NCBI RefSeq assembly: GCF_017591435.1
Contig: NC_059268.1
Coordinates: 15,701,684-15,765,683, forward strand
Direction of reading: 5' to 3'
DNA from: Portunus trituberculatus
Lineage: Eukaryota > Arthropoda > Malacostraca > Decapoda > Portunidae
Length of the DNA: 64,000 nt
In this document: one piece after another, positions 15,961 through 30,295 of the stretch
How positions within the stretch are numbered: position 1 is the stretch's first letter
Layout: every line of letters begins with the position of its first letter
Notes under the pieces: generated by a model
What the model was told of the DNA's origin: nothing
The model's database searches: none
What the model saw: the letters and a program-made list of their open reading frames with translations, nothing else
Made by a program: the position numbers and the translations under genes

Positions 15961-16211
15961 GAGTGGAGACAAGGGGTAATAGGAAAAGGCAGAACACAGG
16001 AATGAGGTTAACATGGAGGCGAGCGAAGGTGGAAGAGAAGGGTACACGAGGAGCGACTGGTGATGAAAGGAGGGGAAGGGGGGCCGCGAGGGGAGGAGGA
16101 AACGATGCCAGAAGGTCCAGGGAGAATTAGTTGAAGGGGAGATGGAGTGAGGGGAACGGGTACGAAAAGAGAGCGAGGGAGGGAGAGGGAAAGAGGAGAA
16201 AGATGTAGAGT

Positions 16212-16213
<2 letters not shown>
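15961..16213. other. Purine-rich spacer
   Basis: G/A-rich strand continuing from the GGA tract up to the GT tract. No element is recognised. Confidence 0.5.

Positions 16214-16284
<71 letters not shown>
16214..16284. repeat. (GT)n microsatellite
   Basis: GT run of about 71 nt, ending 11 nt before a TTAA-MITE. Confidence 0.97.
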
Positions 16285-16286
<2 letters not shown>

Positions 16287-16295
16287 GAATTATAA

Positions 16296-16509
16296 TTAAC
16301 CCCTTCACAAGTGGGACGCATTTTTACCATGAGTTCTGGATGTGATTAGATGATTTTAGTGACATTAAGAAGGGTCTATTGAGGTCAGAAAATTAATGGT
16401 CACAGTCTTCATTATTTCGATCCCTCACAAAAGTTTCTGAAGCTGTAGAAAATCACCAAATAGTAACTAAAATATATATCAAAGCGTGCTCTGGTATTGA
16501 AAGGGTTAA
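16296..16509 (+). mobile_element. TTAA-MITE copy 6
   Basis: TTAA at both ends, left TTAACCCCTTCACAAGTGGG, right GGTATTGAAAGGGTTAA. It is followed after 16 nt by copy 7 in the opposite direction. Confidence 0.94.
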
Positions 16510-16525
16510 GTTATCATAGTATTGT

Positions 16526-16733
16526 TTAACCCATCAGTACCAGGACGCGTTTTCAAATTCACTCTGGTTACTATTTGGCGATTTTATAGTTACAGAAACA
16601 TATGAAGGGATTGCAATAGTAAAGACTCTGGCCATTAATCTTTTCACCTCCATAGACCAATCCTAATGCAAATAAAACCGTCTATTCATATCCAAAAAAT
16701 CAAGGTAAAAATGCATCCCAGTACAGAAGGGGT
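16526..16733 (-). mobile_element. TTAA-MITE copy 7, opposite to copy 6
   Basis: The left end TTAACCCATCAGTACCAGGA is well kept. The right end stops at CAGAAGGGGTGTGTG with TTAA lost. With copy 6 it forms a fold-back of two arms of about 210 bp and a 16-nt loop. Confidence 0.92.
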
Positions 16734-16820
16734 GTGTGTCAGAGATTGGTATTAACGTGAGGTACTTACTCCTGATGTCTTCAGCGTTGTTAATTCAACT
16801 GTAATTCCTTTGATCTGCTT

Positions 16821-17247
16821 AGAATCAAGTTAGTATAAGTAAGCTGTCAGTATTTCAATTAACTCAAGATTAAGGCTTATATATTTAATTCTCTCATTGC
16901 AGCTGTCTTCAGAGTCGACAGAAACGATTAACTGGCTTTCCAAGAGTACTTTTTTTCATTGATAATGCAAAATACTTGTTAATTTGTCTCAGAATCAAGA
17001 TAATGCAAGGAAACTGTTGGTATTTCAGATATATTTAAGTCTCTCATTGCAACTTTTCTTTCATTTATGTAAGAGAGGAGGATTGACCAAGGGCAACCAA
17101 AATGTAAAGAAAAAAGGTCCATTCAATTGCCAGTCTCCTTATAGAACCGATAGAATTAGCCAAAGGACAGGGACAAATATCTTGAAACTGACTGGCTTTC
17201 CAAAGGTGTTTATCCCACTAATAATGCACAATACTTAATATATCTCT
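16821..17247 (+). repeat. Two-unit tandem duplication (170 + 257 bp)
   Basis: Unit 1 (16821-16990) and unit 2 (16991-17247) share, in order, AGAATCAAG, CTGTYRGTATTTCA, ATATATTTAA..TCTCTCATTGCA, ACTGGCTTTCCAA and TAATGCAMAATACTT. AGAATC at 17248 looks like the start of a third unit that stops. Unit 2 carries about 90 nt of extra sequence (17070-17170) absent from unit 1. No coding content. Confidence 0.8.
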
Positions 17248-17270
17248 AGAATCTTGATAATATGTCCCCA

Positions 17271-17345
17271 GAAGCCTCGATTACTTCCACTACAGCCTTT
17301 TAAAAGTAGTGGAAGTTAGTCGGCGAAAAGTTTAGGAATCCGGAC
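17271..17345 (+). repeat. Hairpin-bearing dispersed repeat, copy 1
   Basis: This copy contains a perfect 10-bp stem, CTTCCACTAC (17284-17293) and GTAGTGGAAG (17306-17315), around a 12-nt loop. The words GCCTCGATTAC, AGCCTTTT and GTTAG...AAA.GTTT.AG are shared with 27324-27412 and more weakly with 42782-42875. Confidence 0.65.
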
Positions 17346-17508
17346 CTAAGATTGAAGGGACAAAGGAACAAAGTACAGTGTGATCGAAGAAAGTTTGACA
17401 CTCGACCTGACATCAGTAAAGGCAACGGTAAGGAGCTTCCTCTCCCGATGAAAAATTACCGTGAATCAGAAACGAAACTGTGATTTTAGAACGTGATGTG
17501 AATGTTGT

Positions 17509-17511
<3 letters not shown>

Positions 17512-17560
<49 letters not shown>
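17512..17560. repeat. (GA)n microsatellite
   Basis: Pure GA run of about 49 nt. Confidence 0.97.
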
Positions 17561-17563
<3 letters not shown>

Positions 17564-17678
17564 TGAAGGTGGCAGTGGTATGTAAATCTCCCCACATTGT
17601 TTGTTTGTCTTGCTATAAAAGAATCAGGTGTCCTTTAGATGCACTTATGGATACACTCAACAATACGCAAAACATACA

Positions 17679-17679
<1 letters not shown>

Positions 17680-17763
<84 letters not shown>
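17680..17763. repeat. (CA)n microsatellite
   Basis: CA run of about 84 nt. Confidence 0.97.
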
Positions 17764-17764
<1 letters not shown>

Positions 17765-18141
17765 GAGACCCACTAGTACACAGTTTTAAGCGTTTTCTAA
17801 AATTACGCTGTTAATCTTTCAAGAAATAAAAAAGTAAAAAGTAAAAAAAAAAGACTTTAAAGTGCCGTAAAACTTCTTGAATGGGGAACGATTTCGAGTG
17901 AGGGTGATGATTGTGATGATGGTTTGGAGGAGGACGAGAAACGAGAAGGGAGGGAAGAGAAGGGAGAAGGTGATGGAAGGATGGAGGGCAGCTAGGGAGG
18001 GAAGAAGAAAAGTAGGAAGAAGGAGCTGGAATTGAGTTGTAAGAAGAAGGAGAGTAATGGGGAGTAAGATTCACAGTTTTGGAAGAATATTACGTGGAAA
18101 AATCGAGAGTCAGTGTAGGGATGTTAAGGGTTCTTGTGACT
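17764..18141. other. Purine-rich single-copy stretch
   Basis: GGAAG/GAGAAG-rich from 17930 to 18060. No gene or repeat family. Confidence 0.5.
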
Positions 18142-18350
18142 TTAATCCCTTCAGTAACAGGACGCGTTTTCCTTTTCAGTTTGGTTACTATTATTTATTA
18201 TGTACAACTTTAGAAACTCATGAGATTAGAATAGCAAATACTAGACCATTAATCTTCTGACCTCTATAGACAAAACCAAATACAAATAAAGTCGTCTAAT
18301 CACAACAAGAGATCAAGGTAAAAATGCGTCTCACTACTGAAGGATGTTAA
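18142..18350 (-). mobile_element. TTAA-MITE copy 8 (diverged interior)
   Basis: TTAA at both ends. The left end TTAATCCCTTCAGTAACAGG is good, but the CATATTCATTCTG and GTGGGGGATTAAAAT segments are changed or shortened. Confidence 0.9.
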
Positions 18351-18837
18351 GAATGATTGGATCACACTACACTGATACAGTAAAGATCATTATGGCCAAG
18401 TACAGGAAAGGACAATAAAAAAATATGAACAAATTAATTAGGATTTTATAAAGGGAATAAATCGTCTTTTAAATACAGGTGACGATAACTAGAGAGAAAA
18501 AAAAAACAGTGATTATGTAATTCAACAGCAAGCATGTATGAAAAGAATAGGTGAATAAACAGACAACGATAAATGCATACAAGTAAATACGTTTTATACA
18601 AGAACTACATATCCAGTGTTTTATGTGTTGTTTTTCAGCTTATGTCTTTGTCACACAGAGCTGGACTTGTGATCGCTAGTAATGCCCAGGTGCTCATGTT
18701 CTTGTCCTATGTATTTGTGAGGCTAAGAGCTTCCACGCGCCGCACGCCTTCACACTCTTGCTCAAGCGGGACAGTTACTGCTCCCCCATCACTGAAGGCT
18801 TTTGCAACACAGCTCGATGCGAACCTCACCCTGCCAA
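18351..18837. other. AT-rich stretch
   Basis: A 101-codon plus frame (18573-18878) runs into the GT tract. Nothing recognised. Confidence 0.5.
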
Positions 18838-18899
18838 GTGTGTGTGTGTGTGTGTGTTATGGACAGCAAGACAAATAAAGTGGTTGACACTGACAACAT

Positions 18900-18962
<63 letters not shown>

Positions 18963-18992
18963 GCGCGCGCGAGTAAAGTAAAGCACAGGGAC

Positions 18993-19062
<70 letters not shown>

Positions 19063-19156
19063 GACCATATATGCGTGGGAGAAGGAAAACTGAAAGGAGG
19101 AAGAGGAGGAGGAGGAGGAGGAGGAAAAGGAGGAGGAGAAGAAGGAGGAGAAGGTC
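18838..19156. repeat. Cluster: (GT)n, (AC)n-GCGCGCGC, (GA)n, (GGA)n
   Basis: GT run 18838-18857, AC run 18901-18960 passing directly into GGGCGCGCGCG, GA run 18997-19059, then GGA-rich purine sequence 19095-19156. The AC-GC junction is a long alternating purine-pyrimidine block and the GA/GGA part a long polypurine block. Confidence 0.95.
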
Positions 19157-20324
19157 ATGACTCAGTTACTCAGTTTCTAAGTCTTCAAGTCGAGGATGAG
19201 TCACCGGGGACTTGGCCGCGGCTCAGAAGGGTGTCAGGGGGAGTGGGGAAGTGAGGGGGACCTTGAGCTGCTGGGATCACTGCACCGCCCTTAGGGACTC
19301 CACCTGCAGGGCCTCATTAAGGACAGGTGTGTGTTACCCCCGGGGGCGATTCGTACAGGTGTGGATGTCGTTTGTGGCGGCAAATTACGCTTTGATCAGG
19401 ACGTGTTTCCCACAGGTGTGCCCTTTGTGCAGTATCTTCTTTCTCCTCCTCCTCCTCCTCCTCCTACTAGTCCTCCTTCTCTAGCCCCCCAGTACTCCTC
19501 CACCTTCACCTTCTAAGCTGCAATCTCCCTGTATATCTCGCGCTCACATCTTGCCCTGTCCCCCGCAGGTGCCTTTAAACACCTGTGACATTCGGTAGAT
19601 TATTTTGGTATTTACCCTTAAGTTTAGCCCCTGCCTGCTCTCTGTTGCCCTCCACCCTCTGTGTCATCGCCATCTGCTCCCCTCATGCACTGCCAGGCTG
19701 TCTGTCCCTCGCTGTCTACGCCATATGTCTTTTTTTTTTCCTTCTCATTTTTTCCATCTCACTCGTTGTTTTCTCCTCATCTGGTGTTCTTTCACTCACA
19801 GGAATTTTCATCACGCGTCCAGTCTATCACGCTTTTCCTTTTTCCACCACCTGTTGTCTCCAATCACATTTCAAGATGCTGCCTCACTCAATCACTCACC
19901 GTCAGTCATCTATTTCCACCCCCCTTATCTTTCCTTCCTTTCTTTATTCTTTCTCCTCCTCCGCTTCTTCTATCTTCCCCACTACACACTACTTCCCTCA
20001 AACGCTTCTCTTTTATGATCTAATGTATCTTGTCATCCCTCTCGCCACTCCCTCCTCTCTCTCTCCCTCTCCCTGCAGCTTCCTTCCTCTTACCTCTCTT
20101 CTTCTTCCGGGTTGGAATCGTTTCTCTCAAGGCTTGGTCACGTTCGGTAAATCTTCGCTTGCGCTGATCCGATGAAGGGGGGAATAAAAGTCGATAGCAG
20201 ACTAATACTTGGGTAAATACAGACCACTTTAAGTTTCAGTGCATGTACCAGTAAGCTTTCCCGTTAATGTATGTAAGTGTATGGTGCATTGTCTCCTTTG
20301 TACGATCTGTATCTCACGGAAAGG

Positions 20325-20325
<1 letters not shown>
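19157..20325. other. Single-copy, pyrimidine-rich stretch
   Basis: 19230-19420 is GC-richer. A (CTC)n tract lies at 19441-19470. From 19580 to 20110 the plus strand is so C/T-rich that all three frames stay open (120-196 codons, Ser/Leu/Phe/Pro-rich), which is a composition effect. Confidence 0.6.
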
Positions 20326-20328
<3 letters not shown>

Positions 20329-20362
<34 letters not shown>

Positions 20363-20372
20363 TGTGTATATG
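20329..20372. repeat. (GA)n-(GT)n short microsatellite
   Basis: GA run to about 20360, then TGTGTGTATATGTG. A G-rich purine stretch (GGAGG, GGGGTGAGG) follows to about 20530. Confidence 0.93.
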
Positions 20373-20603
20373 TGTCTGTTTGCAAGTGAGAGAGAGTAGG
20401 TTGAGGTGGAGAAGCAATAGAGAGGGGAGGAAGGGGCAGGAAGGGGAGGGAAAGATGGGTGAGGGGGTGAGGGATGAGGAGGAGTGGCTGGATGGAGGCG
20501 AAAGGTGGGGGAAGGGGTGATGTAAGGTAGGAGGTATTGAGTTTCCCTTCTTACCTCCAGCGCTGGGTCAAGGAAAGAAGGAAAATGGGCCAGGAATGCC
20601 TCG

Positions 20604-20608
<5 letters not shown>

Positions 20609-20700
<92 letters not shown>

Positions 20701-20701
20701 G
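20609..20701. repeat. (CT)n-(CA)n microsatellite
   Basis: CT run of about 67 nt joined to a CA run of about 26 nt. Confidence 0.97.
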
Positions 20702-20888
20702 TTCTCCCAGGCTTCGAATCACAAGTTGTCTCGTGAACTAATTTCAAAGCCTTCTTCTGCTTCTCTTCTGCGTCACTTCTCACCTCAGTCAGCACGGGCG
20801 GGGTGTGAATGTAACTGCGACACCACTCACTGCAAGCGAGGTAAAGCGCGTCACGTGTTGTGTCAGGGTGGCGGGGCGGAGAGGCAGG

Positions 20889-20946
20889 AAGGAGGAGGAG
20901 GAGGAGGAGGAGGAGGAGGAGGAGGAGGAGGAGGAGGAGGAGGAGG
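20889..20946. repeat. (GGA)n microsatellite
   Basis: Pure GGA run of about 57 nt. Confidence 0.96.
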
Positions 20947-21336
20947 TAGAGCAGAGCGCATAAGAGGGTCATGAGTTTCGCATTCCTTTCCTTACTGTGG
21001 CTTCCTAATTCAAACTGGCTACGTGTCACTATTTCCTCCTTCACCACTGTTTCTATTTCCAAGTCTGTATCCTCTCTTCTTCCAAGCTGTTACCATGACG
21101 CTTCTCTTCGTTGTCTTCTCCGTCTTCGTCGTCGCCGCCTTCCCCTTCGCCGCCGCCGCCGCCACAACCAATACCTGTTCCTAAAATCACTTTCTCACTC
21201 TTACCGTCTAGCACAACGTTCCTCAGCGTGAGTTTCTCTTTACTTCTTCTTCTTGTGCCGACTTTTGTATTTCTTTCCTTTCTCATCTTTAATTGGCTGT
21301 CTTTGGTTTACTTTCATTATATATCTGTTATCACTT

Positions 21337-21337
<1 letters not shown>
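20947..21337. other. Single-copy stretch, pyrimidine-leaning
   Basis: A short GCC/GTC-rich segment lies at 21120-21170. Overlapping frames on both strands are unrecognised. Confidence 0.5.

Positions 21338-21403
<66 letters not shown>
21338..21403. repeat. (GT)n microsatellite
   Basis: GT run of about 66 nt. Degenerate CTAT/CTGT tetramer words follow to about 21590. Confidence 0.96.
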
Positions 21404-21405
<2 letters not shown>

Positions 21406-21649
21406 ATCTTTCACTTACCTATATCCCTTTCCCTGTCCAACTATCCAGTGATTTATCTGTCTTTTCGTCTATTTCTCTGCCTACCTACAAGCCTTTCTAA
21501 TGACTTGTCTTCCTATCAGCGTATCCATCTATCCATCATTAGCCTGTCCACCTGCCTTCCTACTTACCTATCATGTACCTACCACATAATTAAGGAGGCC
21601 ATGAGCAGAGTCAGCCTCCTGTAATCACATTTCACCAAGAGAACCACCA

Positions 21650-21719
21650 GGAGGAGGAGGAGGAGGAGGAGGAGGAGGAGGAGGAGGAGGAGGAGGAGAA
21701 GAAGGAGGAGGAGGAGGAG
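21650..21719. repeat. (GGA)n microsatellite
   Basis: GGA run with one GAA interruption. Confidence 0.95.
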
Positions 21720-21828
21720 CGTAGCACAAAGAACTGACGTCGACTGTATAACCAAGAGAAAGGAAAGTTACCTCATGAAATGGAAAACCATCTCTGAGCT
21801 GACAGTGTCCTAGTTACACTCACGCACT

Positions 21829-21859
21829 TCTACTACTACTACCACTACTACTACCACCA

Positions 21860-21920
<61 letters not shown>
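21829..21920. repeat. (CTA)n microsatellite with CCA variants
   Basis: CTA units, with CCA interruptions in the first third and pure units afterwards. Confidence 0.96.
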
Positions 21921-21921
<1 letters not shown>

Positions 21922-22448
21922 GTGTCTGCTACAAATGTTTCTGTTTTTGCCTCTCACTTCTTGTCGCTTTGTTATTGTTGACGTCTGGAAAGGAGAGACA
22001 CAAGAACACGTGGCTTGGCGCTTCACGTGGCTGCGTTGAATTGCAGTAAACATTGCACGTGATCCAAAGCCCTCGCTCTTACCTTCCTTGCGCTATAAAT
22101 GTCCTGTTGCTCTGACGACTAAGTGGGTGAGGGGAACTGAGGGAGTGACTGAGAGGTGGGAAAAAGAGAGAGGAAGAAGTACAACGTCATTTGTCACTTG
22201 CATTAGGTTACGCGTCCAAGCATAGCGTGTGTTTGGACTGGCTGGCTTTACCTCGCTTGATCTTCCTTCCTCAGTCTTGCCATGATTCTCCATTTACGCT
22301 TATCCTTGCTTCCTTACTTCCTTGCTTCTTAGCTTCCTTGCTTCCTTGCTTTCTTTCTTCCGTGTCTTTTTTCCCACTCTCATTCAGCGTGTGTGCCTTC
22401 TTTCATTTATTTTTTTTTCTGGTGCTATTCCTTATACTCACGGTGTCT
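21921..22448. other. Single-copy stretch
   Basis: Mixed, then CTTCC-rich from 22300 to 22370 (a degenerate tetranucleotide tract). No gene. Confidence 0.5.
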
Positions 22449-22612
22449 CCTCCTCCTCCTCCTCCTCCTCCTCTGCCTTCTCCTCCACCTGCACGTCCTC
22501 TGTCCAGCAAATCTTCGCTGTTGCTTCATCTCCTTCTCCTTTGTCGAGTTCTCTTTCGTCTAACCTACTTTTCCACCTTCACTTCTCCCGCACCTTCCCA
22601 CTCATTCACCTC

Positions 22613-22618
<6 letters not shown>

Positions 22619-22688
<70 letters not shown>

Positions 22689-22728
22689 AAGAAGAAGAAG
22701 AAGAAGAAGAAGAAGAAGAAGAAGAAGA
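22619..22728. repeat. (CT)n-(GAA)n compound microsatellite
   Basis: CT run 22619-22687 switching abruptly to GAA units 22688-22728, so a pyrimidine tract abuts a purine tract. A short CTC array lies upstream (22449-22472). Confidence 0.97.
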
Positions 22729-22832
22729 CGCATTTTTAGCTGTGTAATCCCAACGTTCATTAAAACTTCCTCCTATGTCATTTCCTTTGCGACAAAATAT
22801 TAAATACTAATTATTAGTTAGACGTAAATGGT

Positions 22833-23041
<209 letters not shown>

Positions 23042-23633
23042 TGGGAGGGGAGTGGGGATGACTGAGATCGAGAAAAGGAATTCCAAAAGGAAAACTGTCT
23101 ATTTTTTAAGGCATGGAATTTAGAAAATGGCTAAAAATATTCTGAGTCCAAAATATGCAGAGATATCGCAGGCTCATCTGTTACATAAACATGAGTATAT
23201 TTGCAGGCCTCCTTCCAAAAATAGAAATTCTTCGACAAATAACATTTTTGCAACAAGGAAAGAACATGGAAATTTTACTGACCTAGAAACCTTTTCGTGT
23301 AAGTTGAGTTATGATTTGGAGCACATTATTCTGGTAACTTTTATATAACATCTTATCTTTTCATTTTTTTTTTTTTTTCAATATTTGGATCTAAAAAAAA
23401 AAAAAATATCTCCATTAAAATAAATATAAAAAAGACCTAAAAAGCAAGAAATGGAGTTATTCCAGCAACAAGGCCAATCCATTCGCCTGAAATCTAATTT
23501 ATTTTTATTTATTTTTATATAGGCAGCTTAACCAGAGACAATACAAAGAACAGTGAGGATTTTTAGCTTTTATATAACAGGAGCACAGAGAGATTCCTAC
23601 AATGTCTCATCTCTTAGTCTTTCACTAGCTGCT
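23042..23633. other. AT-rich single-copy stretch
   Basis: Homopolymer T and A runs near 23365 and 23392. A 73-codon frame (23127-23348) is unrecognised. Confidence 0.5.
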
Positions 23634-23680
23634 GGTGGCGGTGGTGGTGGCGGTGGTGGTGGTGGTGGTGGTGGTGGTGG
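23634..23680. repeat. (GGT)n microsatellite
   Basis: GGT run with GGC variants at the left. Confidence 0.95.
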
Positions 23681-23789
23681 AAGGGCGGTAACACACCCAT
23701 CCATCACACATACTTGACTTAATTAACTAACACACAGACACCACACAAGTTAAGTTAGTTCATTGCTGCCATCACCACCATCACTACCA

Positions 23790-23790
23790 T

Positions 23791-23860
<70 letters not shown>

Positions 23861-23861
23861 G

Positions 23862-23944
<83 letters not shown>

Positions 23945-23949
23945 GCTAC
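23790..23949. repeat. (CTA)n long microsatellite
   Basis: About 160 nt of CTA units with a few CTG variants, the longest triplet array in the window. Degenerate flanks extend it to about 23990. Confidence 0.97.
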
Positions 23950-24218
23950 TTTTACTATTGCTACAACTGCATCTGCTACTAGTACTGTTATCTAGCGGCT
24001 TACTTCCTTCCCTGTCTCCCTCGACACCGTTACTTTCCCTTCCCTGTTTAGAAAGCCGGTCTGACAGCCCCCTCCGCCTGCCGCAAAAGCCATCCAGCGT
24101 TGATACACGGCCTCCTTGAAATCAGTCAGTTTCGGTGGCAAACTGCTGATTACTGCCCGAAAACACACAATTACGATCACACACACTCGGTCAGTCAATC
24201 AGTCAGTCAGTTTGTCCC

Positions 24219-24430
24219 TCAACCCTTTCAGTACCATGACGCGTTTCATATTCTTTCTAGTTACTTTATGGGGATTTCATACAGCTTCAGAAACTTAAAA
24301 GGGGATTAGAATAGTGAAGACTGTGGCCATTAATCTTGTGACCTCCATAGACCCTTCCTAATATTAGTAAATTCTTCTAATCACAGACAAAACTCATGGT
24401 AAAAATGCGTCCTAGTACTGAAAAGGTTAA
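24219..24430 (-). mobile_element. TTAA-MITE copy 9
   Basis: The right end GTACTGAAAAGGTTAA is intact. On the left TTAA has become TCAA before CCCTTTCAGTACCATGACGC. This is the last copy before a gap of about 16.6 kb without the family. Confidence 0.92.
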
Positions 24431-25000
24431 AACACTCAAGTGATCAATAGTTCTCCTCTTTGCATTGATGTATGAGTAAATGCAAGTCACCAGCAACAGT
24501 CAGCCACGTTAACCAGCCAGCCAGTCAGCCACTCAGCCAGCCAGCCAGCTCCATCCACTTACCTTCCACTCTCGCTTCCTCCCTCTCTTCCTTCCCCACA
24601 TTCCTTCCCCCACTCCTCCCCATCGCTTCCCCGTTCCCTTCCGAAGCCACCTCGGTTTGTTTGGGTTCATTGTGGGTCTTTTTTGCTTCTTTACGACCTA
24701 CTTAAGTTTGTCTGGGTGCGTTTTCTAAGGATTCCTTGTTGTGTCTTTTCTTACCGTTATTATTTTCTTAACGTCCTCAAGTTGTCGGTGGGAGTGAGTG
24801 ATGCGGGGACGGTGGAGGAGGAGAAGAAGGAGGAAGGGGAGGAGAAGGAGGAGGAGTGAGTGAGAGAGTGTTGGTTTATTTATTCGTACTATATGAGTCG
24901 TGTGTTCGGAGTTGTTGTGGTTTTCAGATAACACATGATATTCCTGACAGAAGAAAGAAGTATGAAGGAATTTGATACTTCTCCTTCCTACGAGGTTGTT

Positions 25001-25002
<2 letters not shown>
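24431..25002. other. Single-copy stretch
   Basis: Degenerate CAGC tetramers at 24508-24552 and GGA-rich purines at 24810-24860. No gene. Confidence 0.5.

Positions 25003-25032
<30 letters not shown>
25003..25032. repeat. (GA)n short microsatellite
   Basis: GA run of about 30 nt. Confidence 0.93.
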
Positions 25033-25034
<2 letters not shown>

Positions 25035-25199
25035 AAGAAAATGAGGGCGGAAGAACTCTAGCTTACTTTACGCAGGCACGTGCTCCCCTCTTATCATTCT
25101 TTTTACACCACCTGATAGATTGTAATCGTTTCCGTGCGTAATTAAATTTTCTATTGTCTGCGCCGGAACGAGGGCAGGTGTGAGGAGGGGCGGATGACG

Positions 25200-25262
25200 G
25201 AGGCGGGACAGGACGGGACGGGGCAGGAAGGGACGGGATAGGAAGAAACGGGATAAGACAGG
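25200..25262 (+). repeat. Degenerate (GGGAC)n minisatellite
   Basis: Repeated GGGAC, GGGGC and GGGAT pentamers. The same motif forms a second array at 34205-34255 on the same strand. Confidence 0.8.
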
Positions 25263-25422
25263 TAAAGGTAGAGAAGAACACCTTTAGGGAGAGAGATAGA
25301 CAAACTTCTCCTTGGGGTAAGACCTTTTAATATGAAACCAGTAATTCATGTTTTGACCTTACAATGAATGAAAATCCCCAATACTTGACTGTTCATTGAA
25401 TGCGCTTATCTGTATACGTGTG

Positions 25423-25423
25423 C

Positions 25424-25472
<49 letters not shown>
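25423..25472. repeat. (GT)n-(GA)n microsatellite
   Basis: GT run to 25440, then GA run to about 25472. A (GTT)n run follows at 25589-25616. Confidence 0.95.
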
Positions 25473-25474
<2 letters not shown>

Positions 25475-25742
25475 AAAACAATATAAATCTGTTGAATAAA
25501 AGGTTTCTCTCTCTCTCTCTCTTTCTTTTTTTCCTTGTTTATTGCCACGTGTTACATTTTTACTTGTTGTGTTTGTTGTTTTCATTATCGTTGTTGTTGT
25601 TGTTGTTGTTGTTGTTCATGTTTTCTTGTTTATATTTTTTGCTCTGTTTGTTCTTGTTTTTATTGTTCATTTGTATCATCATCCTACTTCCTCTTGTTCG
25701 TCTTCCTCTTGTTGTTCTTGTTGCTGTTCTCCTTTATGTCCT

Positions 25743-25746
<4 letters not shown>

Positions 25747-25835
<89 letters not shown>
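25747..25835. repeat. (CT)n microsatellite
   Basis: CT run of about 89 nt. Confidence 0.97.
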
Positions 25836-25840
<5 letters not shown>

Positions 25841-25948
25841 ACGAGTATCACTGGTGTGGACGGTACAGCAACAATGAACGTGCCTGCTACACCTTGGCTT
25901 CTGCGGGTGTCACCACTGCCAGAGTCACGCATGTCTCCTTGGCACCTC

Positions 25949-25992
25949 CCGCCGCCGCCGCCGCCACCACCACCACCACCACCACCACCACC
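25949..25992. repeat. (CCG)n-(CCA)n triplet tract
   Basis: Five CCG units then about eight CCA units. Confidence 0.93.
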
Positions 25993-26073
25993 CTCCTGCG
26001 TCTCGGTGGCCGTGGCTGCTTGTCTCATTCGCTGCATGACGGGAGGGATCCAGTCACCAGGCGCTTGAACCTG

Positions 26074-28506
<2,433 letters not shown>

Positions 28507-28569
<63 letters not shown>
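28507..28569. repeat. (GT)n microsatellite
   Basis: GT run of about 63 nt. Confidence 0.97.
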
Positions 28570-28570
<1 letters not shown>

Positions 28571-29359
28571 TGTTGCTCTGTTTTCGACGCAGTTTTAACA
28601 CATAAACGAGTAGGCAGTTTCAAAACTTCCGCATTTTCAGCACATTTTTTTTTTCTCTCCTTTTTGTCCTGCAAAACACGTTAGTTAAAAGTTGGCGCCT
28701 CACCTCGCCTCGCCTCGCCACTCCTGGGCGTCGCTGTCGTCTTGTCAGTGCAGGAGAGCGTGTGGAGGCCGCTCACTCAGTCTTGGCCAGAATTTAGTTT
28801 CGTAACGCTCTTTGATCAATCACAAAGGAGATGTTTTGGGTACTGCCGCTTCGCCAAGGCTACAGTTGCTCTCGTTACCCGCACGTCCTCTACTCTTGAA
28901 CACTCTAATAACCATGTTCTTTTAAATCACAAAAGTTCCTTAGAATGAAAAATAAAAAATGAAATCAAGCAAATTCCTTGTAAGAGTAGTGAAGTGAGAA
29001 AAACTTGTGAATATAGATCTACTCTTCTATTGCTGATTCAATTAAATATTTAACACAATTTCATCTGACATTTATTCTTATTACCTTCATATACAGATGC
29101 TAAACTTGACCACTCTCCTCTCATTATCTTAGACTCAGAGAGAGCATCAACTTCCTACCTCTTGTCCAGCACTGCTCATTTAAGTGTTTATCTCTGTATC
29201 TACACTCATGCCCGTCTGGATGACAAAGGATTCACGTTTTCCTGTATAATCATTCTCTTGTTTCTTTTTAATTTACATTGTATTTACTCAGTTACATAAC
29301 CTAACGTTACCTATGAATATGGATGTGAGAGTATGTAAGTATGTAACCTAACCATCCCC
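28570..29359. other. Single-copy stretch
   Basis: Mixed to 28900, then AT-rich. No gene recognised. Confidence 0.5.
28696..28721 (-). repeat. (GGCGA)n minisatellite, inverted twin of 7727
   Basis: The reverse complement matches 26 nt of the 7727-7757 array exactly, including its single GGTGA variant. Confidence 0.8.

Positions 29360-29428
<69 letters not shown>
29360..29428. repeat. (AC)n microsatellite
   Basis: AC run of about 69 nt. Confidence 0.97.
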
Positions 29429-29430
<2 letters not shown>

Positions 29431-29616
29431 ACACACCATACAAGCTGCCACCTTCTCCCGGCGTCCTTCAGGCGTAGAAAAAAAAGAAGAGAAAGAAAAA
29501 GAGGTTTCTCCGTAAGGAAAGAGAAAGAGAGGAACTGTTACGTTGGGTTGCGTCTTCCTCGCTCCAGGCTGATTCCCACGCACACGCTACGCACGCATCT
29601 TACGTACCTGTGTGTA

Positions 29617-29921
<305 letters not shown>

Positions 29922-29962
29922 TACCGTTGCAGGTGGTTCCGTTATCATAGCGGACCGCTCAG

Positions 29963-29965
<3 letters not shown>

Positions 29966-30011
<46 letters not shown>

Positions 30012-30295
30012 CTTTGTTTACACATGCATGCGACGCAATAGAGAGAGTCAGTGTTGACAAGCATGAACCGACAAACTGCAGAGTTGAGGAGGAGGAGGAG
30101 GAGGAGGAGGAGGAGGAGGAGGAGGAGGATCAGGAGGAATTTTATAGACCAGGCCGTGAGGGGAGAAGGTGAGAGAGGGAGGAGGAGGAGGAAGAGGGGC
30201 AAATGACCTCGACCTGACACAACTTCCCTTCCTCCTCCTCCTCCTCCTCCTCCTCCTCCTCCTCCTCCTCCTCCTCTTCCTCCTCCTCCTCCTCT
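29966..30295. repeat. (CT)n, then inverted (GGA)n ... (TCC)n pair
   Basis: CT 29966-30009. GGA run 30086-30129 and TCC run about 30231-30295 are complementary, separated by about 100 nt. Confidence 0.95.

Noticed and set aside
19585..20175. 196-, 137- and 120-codon frames in three plus phases
   Set aside because: All three phases being open together shows a lack of stops in pyrimidine-rich DNA, not coding.
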